A DNA stretch of 64,000 nucleotides from Candidatus Cacconaster caballi (GTDB lineage: Bacteria; Bacteroidota; Bacteroidia; Bacteroidales; UBA932). The stretch is from positions 52,098-116,097 of the forward strand of contig JAGHST010000006.1 in assembly GCA_018065695.1 (NCBI GenBank). Reading direction: 5' to 3'. The translations under genes were made by a program, and so were the position numbers. The notes below the pieces were generated by a model, which saw only the letters and a program-made list of their open reading frames with translations, was not told where the DNA came from and made no database searches. This document shows positions 33,919 to 42,352 of this stretch, piece after piece (the stretch's first letter is position 1; every line of letters begins with the position of its first letter).

Positions 33919-35337
33919 TTAGAGATCCTTTTCTATTTCAAGTTCGCGGTGCACGACATGAACCCGGACATTGAACTTCTTGGAAACGTGTTCGGCAAGG
34001 TGCTCCGCGCAGTAGACCGACCTGTGCTGGCCGCCGGTGCATCCGAATGAGACCATAAGGTGGGTGAACTTGCGTTCCATGAAACGTTTGACGTGGGCGT
34101 CCACCAGATTGTAGGCGTTGTCGAGGAATTTCAGGACTCCGCCGTCGTCTTCCATGAACTTGATGACTTCGGCATCCATCCCTGTAAAATGCTTGTAGTG
34201 CTCGTATTTGCCCGGATTTTCAAGGCCGCGGCAGTCGAATACGTATCCGCCTCCGTTGCCGCTGACGTCGTTAGGGATACCTTTCTTGTAAGCGAAACTG
34301 CAAATCATCACTTCGAGCACCTTTTCCTTGTTCATTTCGGTATATTCCCTGAGGTTGCAAAGCTCTTCCAGCACCTGGGAAAGGTAAGGATATTCCACAA
34401 AAGGCTTCTTGAGAAGCTTTCTTATGTTGTCCAGAGCGAAAGGTACGCTTTGGAGAAAATGCGGTTTCTTTTCGAAATATCCGCGGAAGCCGTAGGCTCC
34501 GAGCACTTGAAGGGTGCGGAACAGGACGAAGTGACGCAGAGTTTCGAGAAATTCATCGCGATTTACAGGAATGTATGCGCGCAGAGCGTCTATGTATTGG
34601 TCTATCAGTTCCACTTTAAGCTCTTCAGGGTATGCGGCCTTGGCCTGCCAGATGAACGAGGCTACGTCGTAGAATACAGGACCTTTGCGCCCGCCTTGGA
34701 AATCAATGAAATAAGGCTCGCCATCGCGGAACATTACGTTGCGTGCCTGAAAATCCCTGTAGAGGAATGTGTCGGACATGCTGCGCATCAGAACGCTGGA
34801 CATTGTCCTGAAGTCCTCATCCAGTTTGATTTCGCTGAATTCTATGCCTGTGGCTTTCAGAAAACAATATTTGAAATAGTTCTGATCGAACGAAATCATC
34901 CTCTCGTCGAACTCCGGCTGCGGGAAGCATACGGAGAAATCAAGGCCACGCGCTCCTTCGAACTGAAGTTTCGGAAGGCATCGGATTGCCTTTATCAGCA
35001 GAGTCTTTTCCGCTCTCGAATACTGACCTTTGTCACGTCCGTCCGCAACGAGATTGAAGAGAGTGTCGTCACCAAGGTCCTCCTGAAGATAATACACGAA
35101 ATCTTCGCTGTGGGACAGCACTGCAGGAACAGGCAGACCGGCCTTTCTGAAGTGATCGGCAATAGTCCAGAACGCGACGTTTTCGGGGATGCTGGTGCCT
35201 TTGGCGGCAATCAGTGTACGGTCGTTGCCTGTAATTCTGAAATATCTTCTGTTGCTTCCGGAAGAAGGCAGTTCTTCGATATTGAGCGGCTCCTCGCCGG
35301 TGCAGTCACGGAAAAGCTTTGCTATTGCTGTATTCAT
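33919..35337 (-). CDS. AmgK-like sugar kinase fused to RapZ C-terminal domain
   Basis: A 472-residue two-domain protein. Residues ~1-330 are a phosphotransferase resembling AmgK (anomeric MurNAc/GlcNAc kinase): SGSNRRYFRITG, YLQEDLGDDTLF, catalytic YRDFQARNVMF (here in place of HGDxxxxN) and YFIDFQGGRKGPVFYDVASF. Residues ~335-472 are a RapZ C-terminal domain: VMICSFAYKKGIPND, FDCRGLENPGKYE, and VSFGCTGGQHRSVYCAEHLA. The RapZ Walker-type kinase domain is absent. Known RapZ binds glucosamine-6-phosphate through this domain, so cell-wall sugar sensing by the kinase is a reasonable inference. Confidence 0.85.
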   Translation of the reverse strand: MNTAIAKLFRDCTGEEPLNIEELPSSGSNRRYFRITGNDRTLIAAKGTSIPENVAFWTIADHFRKAGLPVPAVLSHSEDFVYYLQEDLGDDTLFNLVADGRDKGQYSRAEKTLLIKAIRCLPKLQFEGARGLDFSVCFPQPEFDERMISFDQNYFKYCFLKATGIEFSEIKLDEDFRTMSSVLMRSMSDTFLYRDFQARNVMFRDGEPYFIDFQGGRKGPVFYDVASFIWQAKAAYPEELKVELIDQYIDALRAYIPVNRDEFLETLRHFVLFRTLQVLGAYGFRGYFEKKPHFLQSVPFALDNIRKLLKKPFVEYPYLSQVLEELCNLREYTEMNKEKVLEVMICSFAYKKGIPNDVSGNGGGYVFDCRGLENPGKYEHYKHFTGMDAEVIKFMEDDGGVLKFLDNAYNLVDAHVKRFMERKFTHLMVSFGCTGGQHRSVYCAEHLAEHVSKKFNVRVHVVHRELEIEKDL

Positions 35338-35356
35338 TTCAAATATGCTTAATCTA

Positions 35357-35364
35357 CAAAGATA
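35357..35364 (-). promoter_or_regulatory. -7 promoter box of the kinase-RapZ operon
   Basis: TATCTTTG on the minus strand lies 19 nt upstream of the ATG, between the stop of the SagB-like gene and the kinase-RapZ gene. Confidence 0.5.
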
Positions 35365-35371
35365 ATAAAAT

Positions 35372-35953
35372 TCAGGCTTTCTTGTAATATCCTATGGTCT
35401 GAACTATCGAAATTCTTTGTTCCGGTCTCAGATTGAGGGCTTTCCTCATATCTTCCAGTGGAATCATAAGACGCGCTACGGTGGAAAGGCCCTCTGCGGC
35501 GCAGGCCAGATATATGTTTTCGCTGATGTAGGCGGCATTGGCGGAAACCGCCTCGATGACTCCTTCCGGAGTCTTGCCGGTAATCTTGGACGTATCTGAA
35601 ATCATCGCTATCTGCAGCGGAGCTTCGAATGCATATTCCTGCACGCAGGTGACCCGGCGAAGGTCCTCCTCGAAAATCTGCTCAAGAGAGTTCGCCGCGG
35701 CATTGTAGGTATATACTCCGGAAGGGAGGAATACGTACAGTTCCATCTCCTGGCGGTTGTGTGAGGAAGGGGCGGTGCGGAGCTGTCCCTGCCCGTGGCT
35801 GAAGCCCCATCCGGCCCAAAGGATGTTGGAAAGTGTCTGAAGCGGTATTTGTGCGGTGCTGTAGGATCTTGTGGAGCGCCTTGCGGATAGCGCTTCCCTC
35901 AGGCTGAGGCCTCCTTCCTTCTGAGGCTCCGGCAGATGAATGTCTTGTTTCAT
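35372..35953 (-). CDS. SagB/nitroreductase-family oxidoreductase
   Basis: A 193-residue FMN-dependent nitroreductase-fold protein. SARRSTRSYSTAQIPLQTLS near residue 25 is the N-terminal FMN phosphate-binding segment, APSSHNRQEMELYVF near 62 and GLSTVARLMIPLEDMRKAL near 155 are later family landmarks. Domain content fits single-domain SagB-type dehydrogenases, which oxidise or reduce small substrates; no azoline cyclase partner is adjacent. Start lies 1 nt after the stop of the LysO C-terminal half, so they are co-translated. Confidence 0.85.
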   Translation of the reverse strand: MKQDIHLPEPQKEGGLSLREALSARRSTRSYSTAQIPLQTLSNILWAGWGFSHGQGQLRTAPSSHNRQEMELYVFLPSGVYTYNAAANSLEQIFEEDLRRVTCVQEYAFEAPLQIAMISDTSKITGKTPEGVIEAVSANAAYISENIYLACAAEGLSTVARLMIPLEDMRKALNLRPEQRISIVQTIGYYKKA

Positions 35954-35954
35954 A

Positions 35955-36578
35955 TCAGTATAGACTTAACAGCAAAGTTATGATGAAAGGTACCGCGGCG
36001 GTCAGGAAGAAGCCGTGGTAGATGGACAGGGGCGCGAACTCGCTGCCGCAGTTCTTTACGCATACGCCGAGAGTCGTGTCCATCGACGTGGCGCCTCCGG
36101 AAGAAATCAGGGCATAAGGGCCGAAACACTTGTAGATTAGAGGCGCAAGCAGCAATGTCAGAATCTCTCTCAGCATATTGCCGACAAGTGCGATTGTGGC
36201 CACCTGAGGGCCGCGGGGTTCTGCAAGCATTACGCTGGAAAGGGAGTAATAGCCGTATCCTGCGGTGGCGGAGACGGCATCGAGAAGAATGATGGGAGGC
36301 CTCTTGAATACAAGCAGTATGAAGAGGTATGCCGCGCAGGCCCCGGCAAGTGTGCCGAATATCGTGGTGAAGGGCAGCAGGAGCGAGTGTGGCGAATGAT
36401 ATCTGATTGCCTTCATGAAGCCCTTGTCCATTCCCAGTCCCAGGCCGACGCAGAAGAGCAGGAGATAAAGCATATACTCAGTCCATTTCGAAAAGTCTAT
36501 TCCTTCCGGAAGGACTCCCGAGAGTGAGAGGATTATGCCGACGGCAAAGCATCCTACTATGATGAGGCTGTCTCTCAT
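35955..36578 (-). CDS. LysO-family exporter, C-terminal half
   Basis: A 207-residue membrane protein with about six hydrophobic segments, including LIIVGCFAVGIILSLSGVLP and LLLPFTTIFGTLAGACAAYL. Conserved GYGYYSLSSVM and TSMDTTLGVCVKNCGSEF motifs match the DUF340 C-terminal half of LysO, the L-lysine exporter of E. coli. It is encoded separately from its N-terminal half, with a 4-nt overlap (ATGA). Together they should form one exporter in the inner membrane. Confidence 0.85.
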   Translation of the reverse strand: MRDSLIIVGCFAVGIILSLSGVLPEGIDFSKWTEYMLYLLLFCVGLGLGMDKGFMKAIRYHSPHSLLLPFTTIFGTLAGACAAYLFILLVFKRPPIILLDAVSATAGYGYYSLSSVMLAEPRGPQVATIALVGNMLREILTLLLAPLIYKCFGPYALISSGGATSMDTTLGVCVKNCGSEFAPLSIYHGFFLTAAVPFIITLLLSLY

Positions 36579-36889
36579 CTGATGGCCTCCTTTCCGTTTC
36601 CTGCTGAATTCTGTGCCTTGCGGGCTTTGTTGCGCTGGATGATGATTGAAAGGACCTTGGCAAGTACCGAACTGCCGAGAATGCCTCCAACTGAGACAAT
36701 CAGAGAAGTCAGGCCCATTGTCGGAAGGTTGGAGATGAGCTCTTTGTCAGAGCCTATTTCCATACCGAGAAAAAACAGCAGCAGGCATATCGAAATCAGT
36801 GTGATGGTGCCGGTTGGGAGTTTGACCCTGCCGCGGAGCAGCAATCCCGCCCCGAAACCGATGAAAAGTGTCAGAATCAACCAGAGCAT
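36575..36889 (-). CDS. LysO-family exporter, N-terminal half
   Basis: A 104-residue protein with three hydrophobic helices (LWLILTLFIGFGAGLLL, GTITLISICLLLFFLGMEIG, GLTSLIVSVGGILGSSVLAK). It matches the N-terminal LysO part that E. coli encodes in the same chain as the C-terminal half. It is followed by the C-terminal half with a 4-nt overlap. The split is usual for Bacteroidota LysO. The end is charged and lysine-rich (RNKARKAQNSAGNGKEAIR). Confidence 0.83.
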   Translation of the reverse strand: MLWLILTLFIGFGAGLLLRGRVKLPTGTITLISICLLLFFLGMEIGSDKELISNLPTMGLTSLIVSVGGILGSSVLAKVLSIIIQRNKARKAQNSAGNGKEAIR

Positions 36890-36912
36890 AACACAAAATC
36901 CGCCTTGGCCGC

Positions 36913-39498
36913 TTAAATCTCAACAGTGTAGCTTCCTGAAGCGTACTCTTCTGTCTTATCCTCTCCGGGGAGGGTTACGCCGGCCGTGGAGCCTTCAGGA
37001 ATGGTGAAATTCCATATCCATCTGTCGCCTTCGTATCTCCAGGCGCTCCTGATCAGACCTGCCGCGGAGTTGTATTCCGCTTCGATGCTGCCCAGTCTTC
37101 TGTCCGGCACAGGTTTCATTATTATGTGCTTGAAGCCCGGGGCGGCAGGGTCGGATTCGATTCCTGCGGCAGTTTTCCATATCCACGCGCATACACATCC
37201 GTATGCATAGTGGTTGAAGCTGTTCATACCTTTGGGGCCCATTCCGGATTCGATGGTATAGCTGTTCCAGCGCTCCCAGATTGTGGTGGCGCCGTTATCG
37301 ACCGAATAGAGCCAGCTGGGATTCCTGCGCTGGAAGAGAAGGTCGTAGGCGAGATCCACCATTCCGTTGTCGGTCAGAACGTCCATCAGGATGGAGGTTC
37401 CGAGGAATCCTGTCTGAAGGCAGCCTTCGTGGTCCGCGAAGTTCTTCCGCAACCGTGCGACCATATTCTCTTTCGCTTCGCCTTCCACCAGACCGTTCTT
37501 CAGCGCGAAGAGGGCAGGGGTCTGCATCGTATTGAGAATGGAGTTCCTGAAGGTTCCGTCGGGATTGAGGAACGTTGTGCGCAGATAATCCTTTGCACTC
37601 TCCTGCATTGCGGAATATTTTGAAGAATCACGTCCGGTGGCGGCAGCCATATCGCGCATCATTCCGGCATCCATTGCCCAGTAGGATGCGTTGAGGAAGC
37701 ACCAGTAGTCAACGGTTTCCGGTTTGAGTCTGCCGTTTTCCCATCCCAGACGGCCGCAGCTCTCCAAAGGTTCGTAGCTGAGCCAGTCTGCCCATTGGTA
37801 GTTGCCGTTTTCCTCTTTGAGTGCATTGTGGTCGTATTTTGTCTCGTTGACGTGGTCGATGAAACGTTCCATCGATTCCCAATTCTCTTCGATTATTCCG
37901 TTGTCGGCATACTGTTTCCAAATGGTCCAGGGTACGATGATTCCGGCGTCGGACCATCCTACGCGCATCATTGCTTCGGGTTCGGAACCGTACATCGCCA
38001 TAGGTGCCACACTCGGATATGCTCCGGTAGGAGTCTGGGTGTCGCGCATATCGCGCATCCACTTGTGGAAGAACTTGAGGGTATTTGCGAAATAGGTTCC
38101 CGTTTCGGAGAAGACCTGTGTGTCGGCCGTCCATCCGAGTCGTTCATCGCGTTGAGGGCAGTCTGTAGGGATTGACAGATAATTGGAGCGCTGCCCCCAT
38201 ACTGTATTTGATATCAGTTTGTTGACAAGCTCGTTTCCGGTGGTGACGGTTCCGGTCTCAAGACCTTCTGCAATGGATGATACGGGAATGGATTTCAGGC
38301 TCCTGATTGTGACTGTCCCCGTTGCCGTAACGGAGATGAAACGGTAGCCGAAGAAGGTGTACCTCGGCATATACCCGGCAAAATCGCTGCCTCCGGCGAA
38401 GGTGTATTGTATCTTCAGGCCGAGATTGTGGATTCTGAGGTTGGTGCGGTGGCAGCTTCCCTCAGGACCGTCCATTCCGCGGTTCAATGCTCCGTTGCCG
38501 TCGTTGAGAAGTTCTGCGGGAAGGCAGGTCAGGAGAGTCCCTTTGTCTGCCTTGAACTCGAATGCGGGCACTCCGGCGCAGTTCTGTCCGAAGTCCACGA
38601 CCAGAGTCTCACCGTCTCTGACGACAATCTCTTCTCCATCTTTGAATTCTTTGAGAATCACCACCTTGCCGTATTGTTCGGCAGTTGCGCCTTCGATATC
38701 TTTCCAGACATACGCCCTGACTGGCTTGAGTGCAAGATCTTCGCGAAGATAGATTTCAGCGCCGTCGGAAGGGAATATGCTGCCCTGGAATTCGGTATTG
38801 ATTTCGGCGACTGAAAAACCGTCGGCACATTCAAATCCGAGAGGCTTGTTTGCATCGTACTCTTCGCCGTCGAAAATCGATGCGTGGAGTACAGGGCCGG
38901 CAATGCCTGCTTTCCAGTGGTCGGTGTCAGTTCCGAACAGTTGCCTGCTCCCGTCCGAATAGGTGAGTTCGAGAACTGCCCTGAAAGCGCATTTGCGCCC
39001 CACCATTCCAAGGTGACCTGCAGGCGTGAGAATCTTGTCAGCCCACCAGCCGGGAGTGACCTGTGCCGAGAGGACATTCTCAGCCCCTTCGGAAGTGAGG
39101 AAATTATCTGTAATGTCGTAGGTGAAAGAGTACTTGGTCTTCCCGTAGTGGGTGAAACCGGGCTTGAGAACCTCTTTCCCTATGCGTACTCCGTTGATGA
39201 AGATGTCATAGACTCCGAGGCCGGTGGTCATCCATTTGGCTGAAACCACCTTCCTGTCGTTGCGGACAGTCGAGACGAACCAGCTCGCTCCGTCTGCGGA
39301 TCTGGAAGTCAGGTCATCGTCGTGGACCGTCTGGTTGTGCACCGGTGCATCGGCGGCGGAAATCCATACAGACGAATCCCAGGCTGAGTCTTCGAGTGCT
39401 CCTGTACGCACTCCGGCCTCATTCGAGGCCGGAGCACCGCACGACGCTGCTGCGAATACTGCAGCGAGAGTCGCGGCTAACATATGGAATGCTTTCAT
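36913..39498 (-). CDS. Alpha-L-rhamnosidase, GH78 family, lipoprotein
   Basis: An 861-residue glycoside hydrolase. A lipoprotein signal MKAFHMLAATLAAVFAAASC leads to an N-terminal Bac_rhamnosid_N-like domain (SAKWMTTGLGVYDIFINGVR). The GH78 (alpha/alpha)6 core carries the family stretch LSIPTDCPQRDERLGWTADT, and TTIWERWNSYTIESGMG near 755 holds a catalytic-region Glu. It releases terminal L-rhamnose from plant pectin or host-like glycans at the cell surface. It is isolated from any SusC/D pair; the nearest neighbours are PckA and LysO. Confidence 0.9.
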   Translation of the reverse strand: MKAFHMLAATLAAVFAAASCGAPASNEAGVRTGALEDSAWDSSVWISAADAPVHNQTVHDDDLTSRSADGASWFVSTVRNDRKVVSAKWMTTGLGVYDIFINGVRIGKEVLKPGFTHYGKTKYSFTYDITDNFLTSEGAENVLSAQVTPGWWADKILTPAGHLGMVGRKCAFRAVLELTYSDGSRQLFGTDTDHWKAGIAGPVLHASIFDGEEYDANKPLGFECADGFSVAEINTEFQGSIFPSDGAEIYLREDLALKPVRAYVWKDIEGATAEQYGKVVILKEFKDGEEIVVRDGETLVVDFGQNCAGVPAFEFKADKGTLLTCLPAELLNDGNGALNRGMDGPEGSCHRTNLRIHNLGLKIQYTFAGGSDFAGYMPRYTFFGYRFISVTATGTVTIRSLKSIPVSSIAEGLETGTVTTGNELVNKLISNTVWGQRSNYLSIPTDCPQRDERLGWTADTQVFSETGTYFANTLKFFHKWMRDMRDTQTPTGAYPSVAPMAMYGSEPEAMMRVGWSDAGIIVPWTIWKQYADNGIIEENWESMERFIDHVNETKYDHNALKEENGNYQWADWLSYEPLESCGRLGWENGRLKPETVDYWCFLNASYWAMDAGMMRDMAAATGRDSSKYSAMQESAKDYLRTTFLNPDGTFRNSILNTMQTPALFALKNGLVEGEAKENMVARLRKNFADHEGCLQTGFLGTSILMDVLTDNGMVDLAYDLLFQRRNPSWLYSVDNGATTIWERWNSYTIESGMGPKGMNSFNHYAYGCVCAWIWKTAAGIESDPAAPGFKHIIMKPVPDRRLGSIEAEYNSAAGLIRSAWRYEGDRWIWNFTIPEGSTAGVTLPGEDKTEEYASGSYTVEI

Positions 39499-39512
39499 TC
39501 GGAATGTGTGAA

Positions 39513-41120
39513 TCAGTCTATTTTAGGGCCTGCGGCTACGAGCGCCTTGCCGGCTTTGTTGTATTCATACTTCTTGAAGTTCTTCACGAAGCGGTCTGCC
39601 AGATCCTGAGCTTTTGCTTCCCATTCCTTTGCGTTCCTGTAGGTGTCGCGAGGGTCGAGGATTGCAGAATCAACGCCTTTGAGTTTGGTAGGCACCTCGA
39701 AATTGAAATAAGGAATCTTCTTGGTAGGAGCCTTGTCAATGCTGTGGTCGAGAATTGCATCGATGATTCCGCGGGTGTCCTTGATGGAGATGCGCTTGCC
39801 TGTGCCGTTCCAGCCGGTGTTGACGAGGTATGCTTTCGCACCGCTTTTCTTCATATGCTTTACGAGTTCTTCAGCATACTTGGTAGGATGCAGTTCGAGG
39901 AATGCCTGGCCGAAGCAAGCCGAGAAGGTAGGGGTCGGCTCTGTGATGCCGCGTTCAGTACCTGCAAGCTTTGCGGTGAAGCCGCTGAGGAAATAGTATT
40001 TGGTCTGCTCAGGAGTGAGGATGCTGACAGGAGGGAGAACTCCGAAAGCGTCTGCGCTGAGGAATATGACCTGTTTTGCTGCAGGACCTGCGCTCTGAGG
40101 ACGTACAATGTTCTTGATGTGGTAGATAGGGTAACTTACGCGGGTATTCTCGGTAACGCTCTTGTCTGCGAAGTCAATCTTGCCGTTCTTGTCAACTGTC
40201 ACGTTCTCGAGGAGAGCGTCGCGGTGGATAGCGTTGTAGATGTCAGGTTCTGACTCCTTGTCAAGATTGATGACCTTGGCGTAGCAGCCGCCTTCGAGAT
40301 TGAATACGCCCTTGTTGTCCCAGCCGTGCTCGTCGTCGCCGATGAGAAGGCGCTTAGGGTCAGTGGAAAGGGTGGTCTTGCCCGTGCCGGAGAGGCCGAA
40401 GAAGATGGCGGTGTTCTCGCCGTTCATATCGGTATTGGCCGAGCAGTGCATTGAAGCTATGCCCTTCAATGGGAGGTAGTAGTTCATCATGGAGAAGAGG
40501 CCCTTCTTCATTTCTCCTCCGTACCAGGTGTTGAGGATGACCTGTTCCTTGCTTGTCACGTTGAATGCGACGGCTGTGTCGCTGCGCAGGCCGAGTTCCT
40601 TGTAATTTTCAACCTTCGCCTTCGATGCGCAGTAAACCACGAAATCGGGCTCCTGGTCAAATTCCTTCTGGTTCTGCGGACGGATGAACATATTGGTTAC
40701 GAAATGTGCCTGCCAAGCGACTTCCATAATGAAGCGGACCTTCATGCGGGTGTCCTTGTTGGTGCCGCAGAAGCCGTCCACCACGTAGAGGCGCTTTCCG
40801 GAAAGCTGCTTGATTGCGAGCTTCTTGAGTTCCTTCCAGTTTTTCTGTGAAAGTTCGTGATTGTCGTTAGGGTACTCGGGAGTGTTCCACCATACGGTGT
40901 CCTTCGACTGCTTGTCCATAACGATATATTTGTCCTTAGGACTTCTGCCGGTGAAGACTCCAGTCATCACGTTGATGGCGCCGAGTTCGGTCACCTGACC
41001 TTTGTCGTAGCCTTCAAGGCCCGGTTTTGTCTCTTCGTTGTACAGTACTTCGTAAGTCGGGTTGTAGAGGATCTCCTTAACGCCGGAGATGCCATACTTT
41101 TTCAAACAAATTTTGTCCAT
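39513..41120 (-). CDS. pckA: Phosphoenolpyruvate carboxykinase (ATP)
   Basis: A 535-residue PckA. The P-loop is [18 protein letters not shown] near residue 242; [12 protein letters not shown] is the oxaloacetate-binding part, and [20 protein letters not shown] contains metal ligands. It interconverts oxaloacetate and PEP with ATP; in gut Bacteroidales it often runs in the carboxylating, CO2-fixing direction during succinate fermentation. Upstream is a duplicated 18-mer at 41135-41170. GH78 follows after 14 nt but may have separate control. Confidence 0.97.
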   Translation of the reverse strand: MDKICLKKYGISGVKEILYNPTYEVLYNEETKPGLEGYDKGQVTELGAINVMTGVFTGRSPKDKYIVMDKQSKDTVWWNTPEYPNDNHELSQKNWKELKKLAIKQLSGKRLYVVDGFCGTNKDTRMKVRFIMEVAWQAHFVTNMFIRPQNQKEFDQEPDFVVYCASKAKVENYKELGLRSDTAVAFNVTSKEQVILNTWYGGEMKKGLFSMMNYYLPLKGIASMHCSANTDMNGENTAIFFGLSGTGKTTLSTDPKRLLIGDDEHGWDNKGVFNLEGGCYAKVINLDKESEPDIYNAIHRDALLENVTVDKNGKIDFADKSVTENTRVSYPIYHIKNIVRPQSAGPAAKQVIFLSADAFGVLPPVSILTPEQTKYYFLSGFTAKLAGTERGITEPTPTFSACFGQAFLELHPTKYAEELVKHMKKSGAKAYLVNTGWNGTGKRISIKDTRGIIDAILDHSIDKAPTKKIPYFNFEVPTKLKGVDSAILDPRDTYRNAKEWEAKAQDLADRFVKNFKKYEYNKAGKALVAAGPKID

Positions 41121-41134
41121 TTCTTATGTGTTAA

Positions 41135-41170
41135 ATCTTATTGTCCAAATACATCTTATTGTCCAAATAC
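41135..41170 (-). repeat. Perfect 18-bp tandem duplication upstream of pckA
   Basis: Two exact copies of an 18-mer (plus strand ATCTTATTGTCCAAATAC) abut each other 15 nt before the pckA start. On the minus strand each copy carries GTATTTGG, close to a -7 box (TGTATTTG for TAnnTTTG), so the duplication could give paired promoters or a repeated operator. Confidence 0.75.
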
Positions 41171-41179
41171 ATTCATACT

Positions 41180-41209
41180 GCAAAAATCGTTCCAATCAAT
41201 CGATTTTGC
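41180..41209. repeat. Inverted repeat spanning the maf stop codon
   Basis: GCAAAAATCG and CGATTTTGC flank an 11-nt loop that includes the maf stop. On the minus strand the right arm ends in TTTTTGC. It may act as a weak terminator between maf and pckA. Confidence 0.4.
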
Positions 41210-41771
41210 GGAGTTCTTCGTACAGGGGCTGGACAGGCAGCCCCATCACGTTGAAGAACGAGCCCCTGATGCCCTTGATGGCGATATATCCTATCCATTC
41301 CTGTACACCGTATGCGCCCGCTTTATCGTAAGGACGGTAGGTATCGAGATAGTATGTTATCTCATCTTCCGAAAGCTTTTTGAAAGTAACTTCCGTCGTA
41401 TCTGAGAATGAGACGGTTGAAGAGATTGTCCTGAGACATGCTCCGGTTATGACAGTGTGTGTTCTGCCGGAGAGCTTGCGTAGAATCCGCTCCGCGTCCG
41501 CCCTGTCAGAAGGCTTGCCGATTACTTCTCCGTCCAGAAAAACGAGAGTGTCGGCGGTTATCAGAATTTCCCCCTTTTCAAGAGGCCTGTGGAACGTTTC
41601 GGATTTGTGCCGGGCGAGAAATTCCGGAATCCTGTCGTGAGGCATATCCTCCCGGTATGCTTCCTTTTCATCTTTATTCGGCTCGACTGTGAACTTTATG
41701 TCAAGTCCTGCGAGGAGTTCGCGCCGCCTGGGAGAAGCGGATGCAAGAGTTATTTTGTGGCTTTCAAACAT
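41196..41771 (-). CDS. maf: Maf-family nucleoside-triphosphate pyrophosphatase
   Basis: A 191-residue Maf/YhdE protein. LASASPRRRELLAGLDIKF at the N-terminus binds the phosphates, GEILITADTLVFLDGEVIGKP holds the catalytic Asp, and YDKAGAYGVQEWIGYIAIKG is the family signature. It hydrolyses non-canonical or dTTP/UTP nucleotides. Its ATG overlaps the stop of the KdsC-like gene (TAATG), and it ends the fucI-recQ-kdsC-maf operon. Confidence 0.94.
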   Translation of the reverse strand: MFESHKITLASASPRRRELLAGLDIKFTVEPNKDEKEAYREDMPHDRIPEFLARHKSETFHRPLEKGEILITADTLVFLDGEVIGKPSDRADAERILRKLSGRTHTVITGACLRTISSTVSFSDTTEVTFKKLSEDEITYYLDTYRPYDKAGAYGVQEWIGYIAIKGIRGSFFNVMGLPVQPLYEELRKID

Positions 41772-42352
41772 TATTTCAGATGTTTTCCGGTGGTGAGACC
41801 GAGTTTCATTATTTCTTCAGGATAGTTGCCGGTCCAGGGGGTGTGAGGGTCGAATGCCCAATTGCCGGCCTCCTTGAGGACACTTTCTATCAGATGACGG
41901 ATGCAACCCCTGCCTCCGTTGAAAGGAGAGATGAAGTCTGCGGCCTCCTTCACTTCCGGGACGGCATCCGCCGGACATACTCCCAGACCGGCAGCCTTGA
42001 TTGCAGGTATGTCCGGCAGGTCGTCTCCTGCAAATGCCACGTTTTCCGCTTTCAGGCCGTGCCTCCGGCAGAAGAGGAGGAAATCCGTCTCCTTATCCTT
42101 GGACATCTGATAAAGATCCTCCTTCCTGACGCCGAGGGACTGAGCCCTGAATATGAGGCTGTTGGAGCACCCTCCGGTGATGATGGCGACGGGATAGCCC
42201 GCATCTACCGCCATCCTGACGGCGAAGCAGTCCTTGGTGTTGAATGTCCTCAGGAGGTCTCCGTCCGGCATTGCAAGTATGGAACCGTCCGTAAATACCC
42301 CGTCAATGTCGAAGGCAAACGCCTTGATGTCTGAAAAAATATCCTGTTTCAT
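41771..42352 (-). CDS. KdsC-like HAD phosphatase
   Basis: A 193-residue HAD protein starting at ATG 42352, which overlaps the recQ stop (ATGA); a longer upstream frame has no support. AFDIDGVFTDGSI holds the catalytic Asp pair, AIITGGCSNSL the second motif, and VAFAGDDLPDIPAIKAA the metal-binding Asp pair. This is the capless tetrameric KdsC (3-deoxy-manno-octulosonate-8-phosphate phosphatase) pattern, a step in lipid-A/LPS inner-core synthesis. Other Kdo genes are absent here. Confidence 0.85.
   Translation of the reverse strand: MKQDIFSDIKAFAFDIDGVFTDGSILAMPDGDLLRTFNTKDCFAVRMAVDAGYPVAIITGGCSNSLIFRAQSLGVRKEDLYQMSKDKETDFLLFCRRHGLKAENVAFAGDDLPDIPAIKAAGLGVCPADAVPEVKEAADFISPFNGGRGCIRHLIESVLKEAGNWAFDPHTPWTGNYPEEIMKLGLTTGKHLK

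Noticed and set aside
34060..35352. A 430-codon open frame on the plus strand
   Set aside because: It is antisense to the kinase-RapZ fusion over its entire length; the minus-strand protein has clear domain motifs and the plus frame has none.
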